A stretch of DNA of 18,028 nucleotides from CAZNQW01 sp964575225 (GTDB lineage Bacteria > Chloroflexota > Anaerolineae > JAAYZQ01): NCBI GenBank assembly GCA_964575225.1, contig CAZNQW010000059.1, positions 1-18,028 on the forward strand. Direction: 5' to 3'. The notes beneath the pieces are model-generated. The model made no database searches. It saw only the letters and a program-made list of their open reading frames with translations, and was not told where the DNA came from. Each line of letters starts with the position of its first letter. Within the stretch, counting starts at the first letter, position 1. This document shows, piece after piece, positions 7,276 to 14,138 of this stretch. A program made the position numbers and the translations under genes.

Positions 7276-8514
7276 TTATTCTTCCTTTCCAGCTCCAGTC
7301 GCTCGAATCGACGCCGATTTTGGGTGCCGAGCTGCATTTGGGAACAGAGCACGCAGCAAAATGGGTGTAATCAGGGTGGTAGCCAAGACCATGAGCACCA
7401 ATTCGGTAAAGACCACGTCGCCGAAAAGGCCACTTTCGACTTCTGCTGCTGCCACGATCAGGCCTACCTCGCCTCGCGAGACCATGCCCGCTCCGAGCTG
7501 CAGCGATTCCCGATTGGTGAACCCGCCGAATCGGGCGCCCAGCCCGGCGCCCAGGATCTTGGAGATGACGGCCACACCAGTAAGGATGAGGGCCAGGATG
7601 AGATCGGCCCAACCCAGGCCTCGGGCATCGATGCCCAGGCCGATGCTGACAAAAAAGATGGGAACGAGCCAAGAATAGGCGATGGTGTGCATTCCCTCTT
7701 CGATGGTTCGCCGCGTGGGAGTGCGGGCAAAGATCAGACCTGCCAGAAATGCGCCGGTGATCGCTGCTACCCCTCCCAAAGCCTCGGCCGACCAGGCATA
7801 GAATAGGGTGATGACCACGGCCAGAGCCATCACGCCTTCACTGATGGGCAGTCGCCGGACAAAGCCGGCTAGTCGCGGGATCAGACGCATCCCCACCAGG
7901 ATGGAAAGAACCAAGAAAAGCACCATGCGGATCAACACCCAGGCGATTCCTGCGGCGCCGCCCCCGCCCCCAGCCACCAGCGCCAGGAATACCGACAAAA
8001 GCAAGATGGCCAGAATATCATCCACAATGGCAGCGCCTAACAATGCCATGCCGACACGGCTACGTAACACCCCCAACTCGATAAGAGTCTGGGCCGATAT
8101 GCTTACACTGGTGGCTGAAAGGACCAGACCGACAGCCACGCCTGACTCGATACTAAAGCCAAAAGGAAGCACCACGAGCGCCCCCAGAATCACTGGTGTG
8201 ATGACCCCCAGCGTGCCGGCGAGCACCGCAGGGCGTCCGGTCTGGAACATGGTGTCCAGATCCACCTCTAGACCGGCGATAAACATAAGGAACAGCACGC
8301 CAAAGTGGGCCATCAGCTCGATGGGCTCTTCCAGGTGCCCGCCTCCGAAAACCGGCCAGTTCAGAATGTTCAGTAGGGTGGGGCCGAGGACCAAGCCAAT
8401 CAGCAGTTCACCCAAGACGGCCGGCTGCTTGAGTCGGACGCTCAGGTATCCAGCAGCTTTGGCCGCTGTGACGATCATCGCGATAGCAAGCGTAAATGAT
8501 AGCAATAACTCCAT
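7276..8514 (-). CDS. Cation/proton antiporter, CPA2 (NapA/KefB-like) family
   Basis: Integral membrane exchanger of Na+ or K+ for protons, 412 residues with about 12-13 hydrophobic segments. Family marks are LKQPAVLGELLIGLVLGP (28-45), MFIAGLEVDLD (77-87), the unwound-helix motif SATSVSIS (133-140) and the ion-binding pair AIVDDILAI (162-170, Asp165-Asp166), as in electrogenic NapA-type exchangers. FFVSIGLGID lies in the second core half. No cytoplasmic TrkA/RCK domain is attached, so regulation may come from the separate PII-like protein encoded one base downstream. The frame is open to 8637, but AAGGAG seven bases before the ATG at 8514 and the immediate hydrophobic helix MELLLSFTLA fix that start. 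The ion is not readable. Confidence 0.93.
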   Translation of the reverse strand: MELLLSFTLAIAMIVTAAKAAGYLSVRLKQPAVLGELLIGLVLGPTLLNILNWPVFGGGHLEEPIELMAHFGVLFLMFIAGLEVDLDTMFQTGRPAVLAGTLGVITPVILGALVVLPFGFSIESGVAVGLVLSATSVSISAQTLIELGVLRSRVGMALLGAAIVDDILAILLLSVFLALVAGGGGGAAGIAWVLIRMVLFLVLSILVGMRLIPRLAGFVRRLPISEGVMALAVVITLFYAWSAEALGGVAAITGAFLAGLIFARTPTRRTIEEGMHTIAYSWLVPIFFVSIGLGIDARGLGWADLILALILTGVAVISKILGAGLGARFGGFTNRESLQLGAGMVSRGEVGLIVAAAEVESGLFGDVVFTELVLMVLATTLITPILLRALFPNAARHPKSASIRATGAGKEE

Positions 8515-8548
8515 GGACGAGCTCCTTCGAATTCGGTTAACCAGTCTC

Positions 8549-10816
8549 TCAGTGACCGGCAAGCCTAATGAGATATCGGTCGGGAATCCAGCCCAGGCGG
8601 CTTTGCGGATCGATGACCTGGATCCAATTGTAGCCATTGGCTTTCACGGGTCCGCCGATCACGGTGAGCACCGTCCCGTCGCGCAGGGCTCCGATCTTAC
8701 CTCCCATGAGGCCCGGCTGCTGGTACATCCACACGCCCATGCCGCCAGTGCCCCCCACTTGGGCCAAGATGGGAGTCGCCGTCGGTGTCACTGTGGGTGT
8801 GTCTGTTTCGGTGGCGGTGGGCGTCTGGCTGGGCGTGGGAGTCAGGGTATCCGTCGGTGTGGGTGTGGCACTCGATGTCGGGGTGAGAGTGGGCGCTGTG
8901 GTGGGTGGCGAGGTGGACGTCGGGGTAAACGTGGGTGTGGGCGAGGCGCCGGGCATAGGGCTAGGCGTGGGTGTCGGTGGTACAAAGGGATCCAGGCGTG
9001 TTGTGGGGACGACGGATAGCAATAGGGCGACCGGTTGTTGCAGTCGACCTGCCACATTTTCCTGGAGCTCGACCGCTTCCCTGTGGCTGATGGTCCGTGG
9101 GCATCGAACGCGCACCTCCAGCCGCAACGCATGATTGTCATTCTCATCAGGCAGAATCGTCCATTCGACCAGTTCGACGTCGGCGAGCTTGGCCACCTCT
9201 TCCCGTACGGCCTGGTCCAGCGCCCGGTGCTCCTGGCCTTCGTGTATGGATTGTACCGTCAGGGCCCCTAGCGGGATGGTCACCGCGATGAGCAGGAGTA
9301 TGGTGCCCAACATACTTCCTTGAAACACGCGAACCCGGGCCAACTGGCCGGGGATCGGACGGAAGCCAAGCCACAGAAAGACCAACCCGCCAGCAGCTGT
9401 GATGGCTACGAGGTTTGTCAAGAAGAGGAGCGATGCGCCGCCCGCGATGCGGCCATCCCCCAGTGCCAGGCCGATCCCGATGGTGGCTAGCGGTGGCACC
9501 AAAGCGGCAGCAATGGCCACTCCAGGTAGAGAGGTAGACACCCCCTTCCGACTCAGGGCATAGGCGCCTGCGGCACCGGAAGCCAGAGCAACGCCGAGAT
9601 CGAGAAGGTTGGGAGTGGTGCGGTTCAGGATCTCGCTCTCGGGTGTGGCGCTTGGCATCAGCCATCCCAGCAACACACCCACGGCGACAGCCAGCAGCAG
9701 GCCACGCAGGGTCGCGCTTCCGGCCCGGCGCAGCAGGCGGAGGTCGCCGCGCACAATGCCGAGACTCAGGCCAAACATCGCGGCCATCAAGGGGGCCACG
9801 AGCATGGCGCCGATGATGACGGCCGGGCTATTTTGCAGCAGCCCAAAGGTGGCGATGGCAGATGCCAGCCCGATCATGATGAAAAAGTCGGCCTTGGGCT
9901 CGGCACCCTCTCGGATCGACTTGTACACTTCAATCTGTTCGTGAAGGTCGAGTGTGGGTAGGGTTTGATACAGCCTGCCCCCAAGCCGGCGCAATCGGGT
10001 GCCCATACGCATCCCGCGAACATACCGCCGGGTGATGATGGACGGAATCGGGCTGCGGGCAGCCACCGATTGGGGAATGTTGCCGAAAAGAACGCGATCC
10101 AGGTAACTTTCCTGGCTGGAGCCGATCAGCAACAGATCGTACTCTTTGGCAGCCTGCGCTAGAATGCCGGCCCGGACGCCCGATGCCTGGACGACCTCAC
10201 CCCGGATGCGTGGCTCATCGGACCAAGGTTCTAGAATCTCTTCCATCTGCTCGCGGCTGTAGGATAGCCCCATCTGCCCGTGCGTCGAGCGGGCTATGTA
10301 CAAGGCCGTGATTTCGGCCTCGGGCGCCAGAGCCAAGGCCAGTTCGAGGGCCAACCCGGCATTCGGGCCGCCAGAGACCGGCACCAGAATCCGTTTCGCC
10401 GTCGTGGGGTCTGTCAGTGGGGGTCTATCCGCGTCAAGGGACACGACGATGACGTCACAGGGAGCACGCTGAACCAGGGGATCGAGCGTCTGCCCGACCA
10501 GGTACCGGCCCTTTCCAGGTTGGCCGCGCCAGCCCAGGATCAGCATGTCGGCCCGTTCTTCGCGCAGAAACTCCAGGATCTCTTCGGCGGGGTCGACCCC
10601 CGGCCGAATCCTAATCTCTATCGGATGGGCGGCCCAGCCCTCGGGAATGGCCAGCCATGCTGGACGTTCGCCCTGGGCCGTGACGGTCAGCAGTGTGACG
10701 TGACCATCGTGGGTGGAGGCCAGGGCATAGCCGAGGGAGAGGAGCGGTTTGAGTTGGCTTTCGGCCCCCACGGCCACCAAAATATGAAACTCGGTCGATT
10801 TTTCGTCTTTGGGCAT
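8549..10816 (-). CDS. Fusion protein: two universal-stress domains, DUF389 membrane domain, Thr/Pro stalk, SH3-like domain
   Basis: A 755-residue membrane protein of unknown activity. Residues 11-127 and 141-263 are two UspA-type domains; the second ends in LLIGSSQESYLDRVLFGN with the nucleotide-loop pattern, the first in LILGWRGQPGKGRYLVG. Residues 290-520 form the DUF389 region, with helices at about 311-328, 333-353, 370-388, 405-421, 431-452, 460-483 and 500-520. Residues 525-605 are a soluble alpha/beta segment, 612-682 an almost pure Thr/Pro/Ser stalk, and 690-751 an SH3-like fold (QQPGLMGGKIGALRDGTVL, then YNWIQV and GWIPDRYL). The Thr/Pro stalk and SH3-like domain suggest the C-terminus is outside the cell while the stress domains are inside, a possible cross-membrane sensor. 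The start at 10816 has AGGA upstream; the longer frame begins with a TTG at 10864 without a good ribosome site. It is 34 bp upstream of the antiporter gene, as the first gene of that operon. Confidence 0.85.
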   Translation of the reverse strand: MPKDEKSTEFHILVAVGAESQLKPLLSLGYALASTHDGHVTLLTVTAQGERPAWLAIPEGWAAHPIEIRIRPGVDPAEEILEFLREERADMLILGWRGQPGKGRYLVGQTLDPLVQRAPCDVIVVSLDADRPPLTDPTTAKRILVPVSGGPNAGLALELALALAPEAEITALYIARSTHGQMGLSYSREQMEEILEPWSDEPRIRGEVVQASGVRAGILAQAAKEYDLLLIGSSQESYLDRVLFGNIPQSVAARSPIPSIITRRYVRGMRMGTRLRRLGGRLYQTLPTLDLHEQIEVYKSIREGAEPKADFFIMIGLASAIATFGLLQNSPAVIIGAMLVAPLMAAMFGLSLGIVRGDLRLLRRAGSATLRGLLLAVAVGVLLGWLMPSATPESEILNRTTPNLLDLGVALASGAAGAYALSRKGVSTSLPGVAIAAALVPPLATIGIGLALGDGRIAGGASLLFLTNLVAITAAGGLVFLWLGFRPIPGQLARVRVFQGSMLGTILLLIAVTIPLGALTVQSIHEGQEHRALDQAVREEVAKLADVELVEWTILPDENDNHALRLEVRVRCPRTISHREAVELQENVAGRLQQPVALLLSVVPTTRLDPFVPPTPTPSPMPGASPTPTFTPTSTSPPTTAPTLTPTSSATPTPTDTLTPTPSQTPTATETDTPTVTPTATPILAQVGGTGGMGVWMYQQPGLMGGKIGALRDGTVLTVIGGPVKANGYNWIQVIDPQSRLGWIPDRYLIRLAGH
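8771..8983 (-). repeat. Low-complexity Thr/Pro-coding tract
   Basis: This stretch encodes the Thr/Pro/Ser-rich stalk of the DUF389 fusion protein and reads as imperfect GTGGGTGT-like units on the plus strand. It is in-frame coding sequence, not a separate element. Such tracts are prone to length change by slippage and to assembly error. Confidence 0.75.
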
Positions 10817-10961
10817 TTGCGTCTTCCTGGGCGTCTCGAGCATAGTCCTCAAGGCTTTGCGCAAAACCCCAGTTTTTCAGAATGGATGATCTTGTTCCGG
10901 TGAGCCTGGCGCTTTTTCAGGATGGTTCCCGCTTTTGAGAGCGTGACCGGGTCTCTTTCAC

Positions 10962-10990
10962 ATTATAGCGTGACTCTGGTTCGATCGCAA
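10962..10990 (-). promoter_or_regulatory. Sigma-70 promoter of the DUF389-antiporter-PII operon
   Basis: Minus-strand -35 TTGCGA (10990-10985) and a perfect -10 TATAAT (10967-10962) are spaced by 17 bp. The start near 10955 gives a leader of about 140 bases before the ATG at 10816. I found no known riboswitch pattern in that leader. Confidence 0.62.
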
Positions 10991-11069
10991 GTTGTGTGGT
11001 CCCTGGGTCCCTGGCTCGCAGCCCTCGGGGACACCGGCCGTTGTGGCTGTTGCCTGCTGAACTGGCCAA

Positions 11070-11098
11070 ACCTCCGAGAACTGCCAACTCTCGGAGGT
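11070..11098. terminator. Hairpin downstream of the zinc-ribbon/FHA operon
   Basis: ACCTCCGAGA (11070-11079) and TCTCGGAGGT (11089-11098) form a perfect 10-bp stem with a 9-base loop. It starts about 70 bases past the stop codon of the last gene of the operon. The minus-strand tail (TTGGCC) has only a weak T content, so termination is plausible but not certain; it may also be an interspersed palindrome. The remaining sequence of the 10817-11165 gap holds the promoter at 10962-10990 and nothing else that I recognise. Confidence 0.5.
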
Positions 11099-11165
11099 CT
11101 GGGATGGTGTTCTTTTGATCTATTTGTGGGTGCAGGCTCTTTACGGTCTTGTCATGCGCGAATGG

Positions 11166-11855
11166 TCAAGTCTGCGAACTCTTTGCTCGACGGCTGCGGG
11201 TGCGCGCGGCTGCTGCCTGGGCCCTCTCCAGGACGGCGGCATAATGGGCCTCGTCGCAGGGCACGACCATGAGGGGGCGTTTGCCCTTTTGCAGGGTAAT
11301 CGTCCGGTTCCGCTCATCGGCGATGACTGTATCCACTTTGTTCCAGGCCACATACTCTTCCTGGCGTGTTTGGGCCAGCAGGCCCGTCCCCATTGCCGTG
11401 GGCCGTCCGGAAAAAATCAACAAAAAGTTGATGATCCGGTTTTTCTTGGCCGTGCGACCATGGGGCCGGCCGCCGATCCCCTCGTCGTTCAGGCGGAACT
11501 CGTACTCGTAGCGGCCGCCGTAGACGAGCAGGGTGGCGATCAGCAGCAGGCCCAGGAAAATCCCCCCGGTAAGGAGAACGATTTGGCCCACTACTGCCCA
11601 TTCCTCTGCACCCGATGGCCGCATGATCAGCAACAGGATGACGGCCAGGACGACGAGGGGAATGAATAGGACCAGCCCTAACTGGGTCACCACGACCTTG
11701 TTCTTCAAAATCGACAGCGAGGCCACCCACTCCATGATCGCAGATTCGGCGACTGGTTCCGGGACGACCACTGCCGACCCACATTGCTCGCAAAAGTGGG
11801 CGTCGGCCTTCAAGGGGGCGCCACATTGTCCACATACTGTCTCTTCTCGGGTCAT
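11166..11855 (-). CDS. Zinc-ribbon membrane protein with a PH-like C-terminal domain
   Basis: Unnamed 229-residue protein. The N-terminal zinc ribbon has CGQC at 8-11 and CEQC at 22-25, a CxxC-x10-CxxC spacing. Two membrane helices lie at about 57-78 and 88-111. The cytoplasmic C-terminal part, residues 115-208, alternates strands (YEYEFRLNDEGIG, INFLLIFSG, EEYVAWNKVDTVIADE, RTITLQKG, LMVVPC) in the manner of bacterial PH-like domains, and ends in a basic tail. GGAGGTGA, which includes the stop of the upstream FHA gene, serves as its ribosome site four bases before the ATG, so the two are translationally linked. It is the last gene of the operon. It may be a membrane docking or adaptor protein; no enzyme motif is visible. 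Confidence 0.75.
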   Translation of the reverse strand: MTREETVCGQCGAPLKADAHFCEQCGSAVVVPEPVAESAIMEWVASLSILKNKVVVTQLGLVLFIPLVVLAVILLLIMRPSGAEEWAVVGQIVLLTGGIFLGLLLIATLLVYGGRYEYEFRLNDEGIGGRPHGRTAKKNRIINFLLIFSGRPTAMGTGLLAQTRQEEYVAWNKVDTVIADERNRTITLQKGKRPLMVVPCDEAHYAAVLERAQAAAARTRSRRAKSSQT

Positions 11856-11859
11856 TCTC

Positions 11860-13365
11860 TCACCTCCGTGCTAACGAGCCGCCGCAGTAACGGCAGAATT
11901 GGGCCGAGACCGGCACCTGCTGTCCACAGTGAGGGCACGTGCGTTCGGCAGCAGCAGACCGGCCCTCGCCCGGGCCGTTGACCTGGAACAGGGTGTCGCC
12001 GATCTGTACCTGGTCACCCGTCTGCAAGGACACTGGCTGCACGATGCGCTCCTGATTTATAAATGTGCCATTCCGGCTGCCCAGATCTTGGATGGTCCAG
12101 TCGCCGCCCTGTAGGTCGATTTGCGCATGTCGTCGCGAGGCCCGTTCGTCTTCCAACTGGATTGTGTTCTCGCTGCTGCGTCCCAGCGTGGTTTGTCCGC
12201 TCAACGTGAAGGTTTGGCCCGCCAGGCTCCCCTCGAGGACCACCAACTGCAAGGGGGATGGTTGGCGGGGTTGTGCCTGCTGCGCGCTTGCCTTGCTGCG
12301 CACTCCTGGGGCCGATGTGGGGATTGGGTACGCTTGGGTTTGGTGCTGGGACGTTTTCTCTGTGGGGGCCGGAGCCGCAACCACTTCTTGCATTGGCAGT
12401 GGTGCGCCCACCGGCGTGAGCAGGTCCTGCAAGAGCCCGTAGGCGGCGGCCACATCCACGGGGGCGCCGACGGCCGTGTAACCGTCCTCGCTCCCCACGT
12501 CAAAGCACCAGAGCTGCCAGGGGCTGCGGACAAACAGAGTAGAACGGCTCGCCAGTTCTCCCTGTGGTGTGGCCCCTACGGTCCAGAAGGCCATCATGGC
12601 CACTCGACGCTCCAGGGCATGGGCCAGGCGCATACCATCCTCGCTCAGCGACACGGCGCCGGTCCCGTGTGTCAGCCACCCGCCGTTGGCTAGTGCCTGC
12701 AACCCCCGGCTCAGATTCGGCGCATCGGTCAGGTCAGGGCGGATCGCCAGCAAGTGCGGCAAGAGCCAGCGCGGATCGGGGTTCTCGCGCCCATCAGCCA
12801 GGGCCATCTCGATATCCTGATGGGTGAATTGTTGCGGCGCCGGAGCATGGTCCAGCCCGGCGCTGAACCGAGCGCGGCGGACCAGGTCGCAAAGAGCTAC
12901 CAGCAGGACAAAGGCCTCCATCGGTAGCTCAAAGGCATCGCCAACAAGAGCCGGAAGACCGGCATCCAGGTAGGGCATGAAGGAACGGACCACTGTGTCG
13001 CGGTTGGCAACCGGTTTCATCTGAAAACTGTCCTGCTCCTCGTCGTGGGCCAGGAGGAGGTAAGGCGTCAGGGCCGGTTCGTTGCCGCTGCCGGTTACAA
13101 TCCAGGTGGACAGGAAATGCCCTTCATCCAACATGGCGCGTGTGCGCGTCACCATCGCCGGCGATGCCAGGAGGGGCAAGGCCAGTTGGAGCGCCGCTTG
13201 CTCTTGTGGTTCAAAGGACTGATAGGCGGGTGCGGCGGCTGGGCTGCCTGGTGAAGGCTCGAACAGGGCGCTCAGCGTGTTGCGTGGCAGGCCCAGGATC
13301 TGAATTTGGGCCGCCACCTGGGCCCGCGGCACAGTCACTGTCGGTCCGGAGGCAGTAGTTACCAT
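11860..13365 (-). CDS. FHA-domain protein with C-terminal zinc ribbon
   Basis: A 501-residue soluble protein. Residues 50-320 are a mainly helical region that I do not recognise. A polar Pro/Gln linker covers 325-370. The FHA domain is at 373-464, with the phosphothreonine-binding residues in place: GRS at 395-397, SRRHA at 410-414 and NGT at 432-434. The C-terminal zinc ribbon has CPHC at 477-480 and CRYC at 491-494, the same spacing as in the two zinc-ribbon neighbours. FHA domains read phosphothreonine, so a Ser/Thr kinase input is likely, but none is encoded in the window. The ATG at 13365 overlaps the upstream gene by seven bases with GGAGAG upstream, so the genes are cotranscribed. The role is probably an adaptor in a phospho-regulated complex. 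Confidence 0.85.
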   Translation of the reverse strand: MVTTASGPTVTVPRAQVAAQIQILGLPRNTLSALFEPSPGSPAAAPAYQSFEPQEQAALQLALPLLASPAMVTRTRAMLDEGHFLSTWIVTGSGNEPALTPYLLLAHDEEQDSFQMKPVANRDTVVRSFMPYLDAGLPALVGDAFELPMEAFVLLVALCDLVRRARFSAGLDHAPAPQQFTHQDIEMALADGRENPDPRWLLPHLLAIRPDLTDAPNLSRGLQALANGGWLTHGTGAVSLSEDGMRLAHALERRVAMMAFWTVGATPQGELASRSTLFVRSPWQLWCFDVGSEDGYTAVGAPVDVAAAYGLLQDLLTPVGAPLPMQEVVAAPAPTEKTSQHQTQAYPIPTSAPGVRSKASAQQAQPRQPSPLQLVVLEGSLAGQTFTLSGQTTLGRSSENTIQLEDERASRRHAQIDLQGGDWTIQDLGSRNGTFINQERIVQPVSLQTGDQVQIGDTLFQVNGPGEGRSAAAERTCPHCGQQVPVSAQFCRYCGGSLARR

Positions 13366-14135
13366 GTGGTTATCTCTCCAAATTGAACATATTGAGCTTT
13401 TCGCTCACCGCTCAGCCCCGCATATGGGCAATCTGCGGAGCCCTGGCGAAGGGTCAGGCTGAGATCATCGGGTGCAATCCACAGCAACTGCCCTCGGTCC
13501 AGCCAGGGACGCAGGTCAAAGTCCCAGGTTTCGTCCTCTTCGTCGGCCTCGGTCCATCGCTGTCGTCCCGTGGCATCGGTCCAGGTGGCAAAGCCAATCC
13601 CCCAGCTGTTGGGACGGGCGAGGGACAGGCCGGGCAGTTCGACGAAATAGGCGATGGCGTAGGCCATGTGGCGCCCCACCGGGAAGGCGCGCAGCACGGC
13701 TTTGACGGGCGGCCGTTTCAGCAGGTGGGGCAGCACATAGGGAATCCCGGGCCCCGGCTTGCAGAGGAATGTGGTGTGCTCGGGCGGCGGGGTGAGGGCC
13801 ACAGCGCCGGTTAGCGCCAGGAAGGTGGGTGGCAGGCTCTCGTCGGGACGCACCGGCGACTCATAGCGCCACCACAAGCCGTCAAGCCCGGCGTTGTCGC
13901 AGGAGTGATGAACCACCGCTCCTGTAAAGGGGCAGCGCGCCAAGGGTAGAAAAGGCACCGATGAAGCGTAGGCATCCCACAGCTCGGAAATCTCGCTCTG
14001 GAGGCTGTCGATTTGGCCGAGTTCCGGGCTGTCGCCTTGCCCCTCCGCCCACAGCAGTTCTTCCAGCCGCTCGTTGGCGGCGGCAAAGGCCGTCAGGAGC
14101 TGCCCGCGTCGTCTCAGGTCCCAGCTTTCGGTCAT
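13359..14135 (-). CDS. Unrecognised 258-residue protein paired with the cyclase-like gene
   Basis: I cannot name the family. It is soluble, with no signal peptide or membrane helix. An N-terminal helical segment (residues 8-56, possibly coiled coil) is followed by a globular core with marked motifs: RCPFTG at 67-72, GLDGLWWRYE at 83-92, FLALTGAVAL at 105-114, GPGIPYVLPHLL at 128-139, KAVLRAFPVG at 145-154 and YAIAYFVELPG at 159-169. The end is Trp/Asp-rich, with TWDFDLRPWLDRGQLLW at 203-219. Its ATG follows the cyclase-like stop by three bases, with GGGGGA as ribosome site, so the two are made together. A small soluble partner directly downstream of a possible toxin domain could be an immunity or regulatory protein, which is inference from position only. 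Confidence 0.7.
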   Translation of the reverse strand: MTESWDLRRRGQLLTAFAAANERLEELLWAEGQGDSPELGQIDSLQSEISELWDAYASSVPFLPLARCPFTGAVVHHSCDNAGLDGLWWRYESPVRPDESLPPTFLALTGAVALTPPPEHTTFLCKPGPGIPYVLPHLLKRPPVKAVLRAFPVGRHMAYAIAYFVELPGLSLARPNSWGIGFATWTDATGRQRWTEADEEDETWDFDLRPWLDRGQLLWIAPDDLSLTLRQGSADCPYAGLSGERKAQYVQFGEITTW

Positions 14136-14138
14136 GGA

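Noticed and set aside
8515..8637. N-terminal extension of the antiporter by 41 residues
   Set aside because: It overlaps the end of the DUF389 fusion gene, is not hydrophobic, and a good Shine-Dalgarno site lies before the ATG at 8514.
8771..8983. GT-rich repeats that could suggest a tandem repeat locus or CRISPR
   Set aside because: The units are irregular and in frame with a Thr/Pro stalk of a clear gene; there are no equal-length spacers.
7808..9019. Plus-strand open frame of about 400 codons across the antiporter and DUF389 genes
   Set aside because: It is antisense to two well-supported genes, has Arg/Thr/Ser/Pro-biased composition with no domain, and is the expected shadow of GC-rich coding DNA.
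10280..10903. Plus-strand open frame of about 207 codons opposite the stress-domain region
   Set aside because: It runs antisense to the two Usp domains, has no ribosome site of note and no recognisable motif.
10817..10955. Possible riboswitch in the 140-base leader of the DUF389 operon
   Set aside because: No conserved riboswitch core was recognised and no clear terminator/antiterminator pair is visible; a covariance search would be needed.
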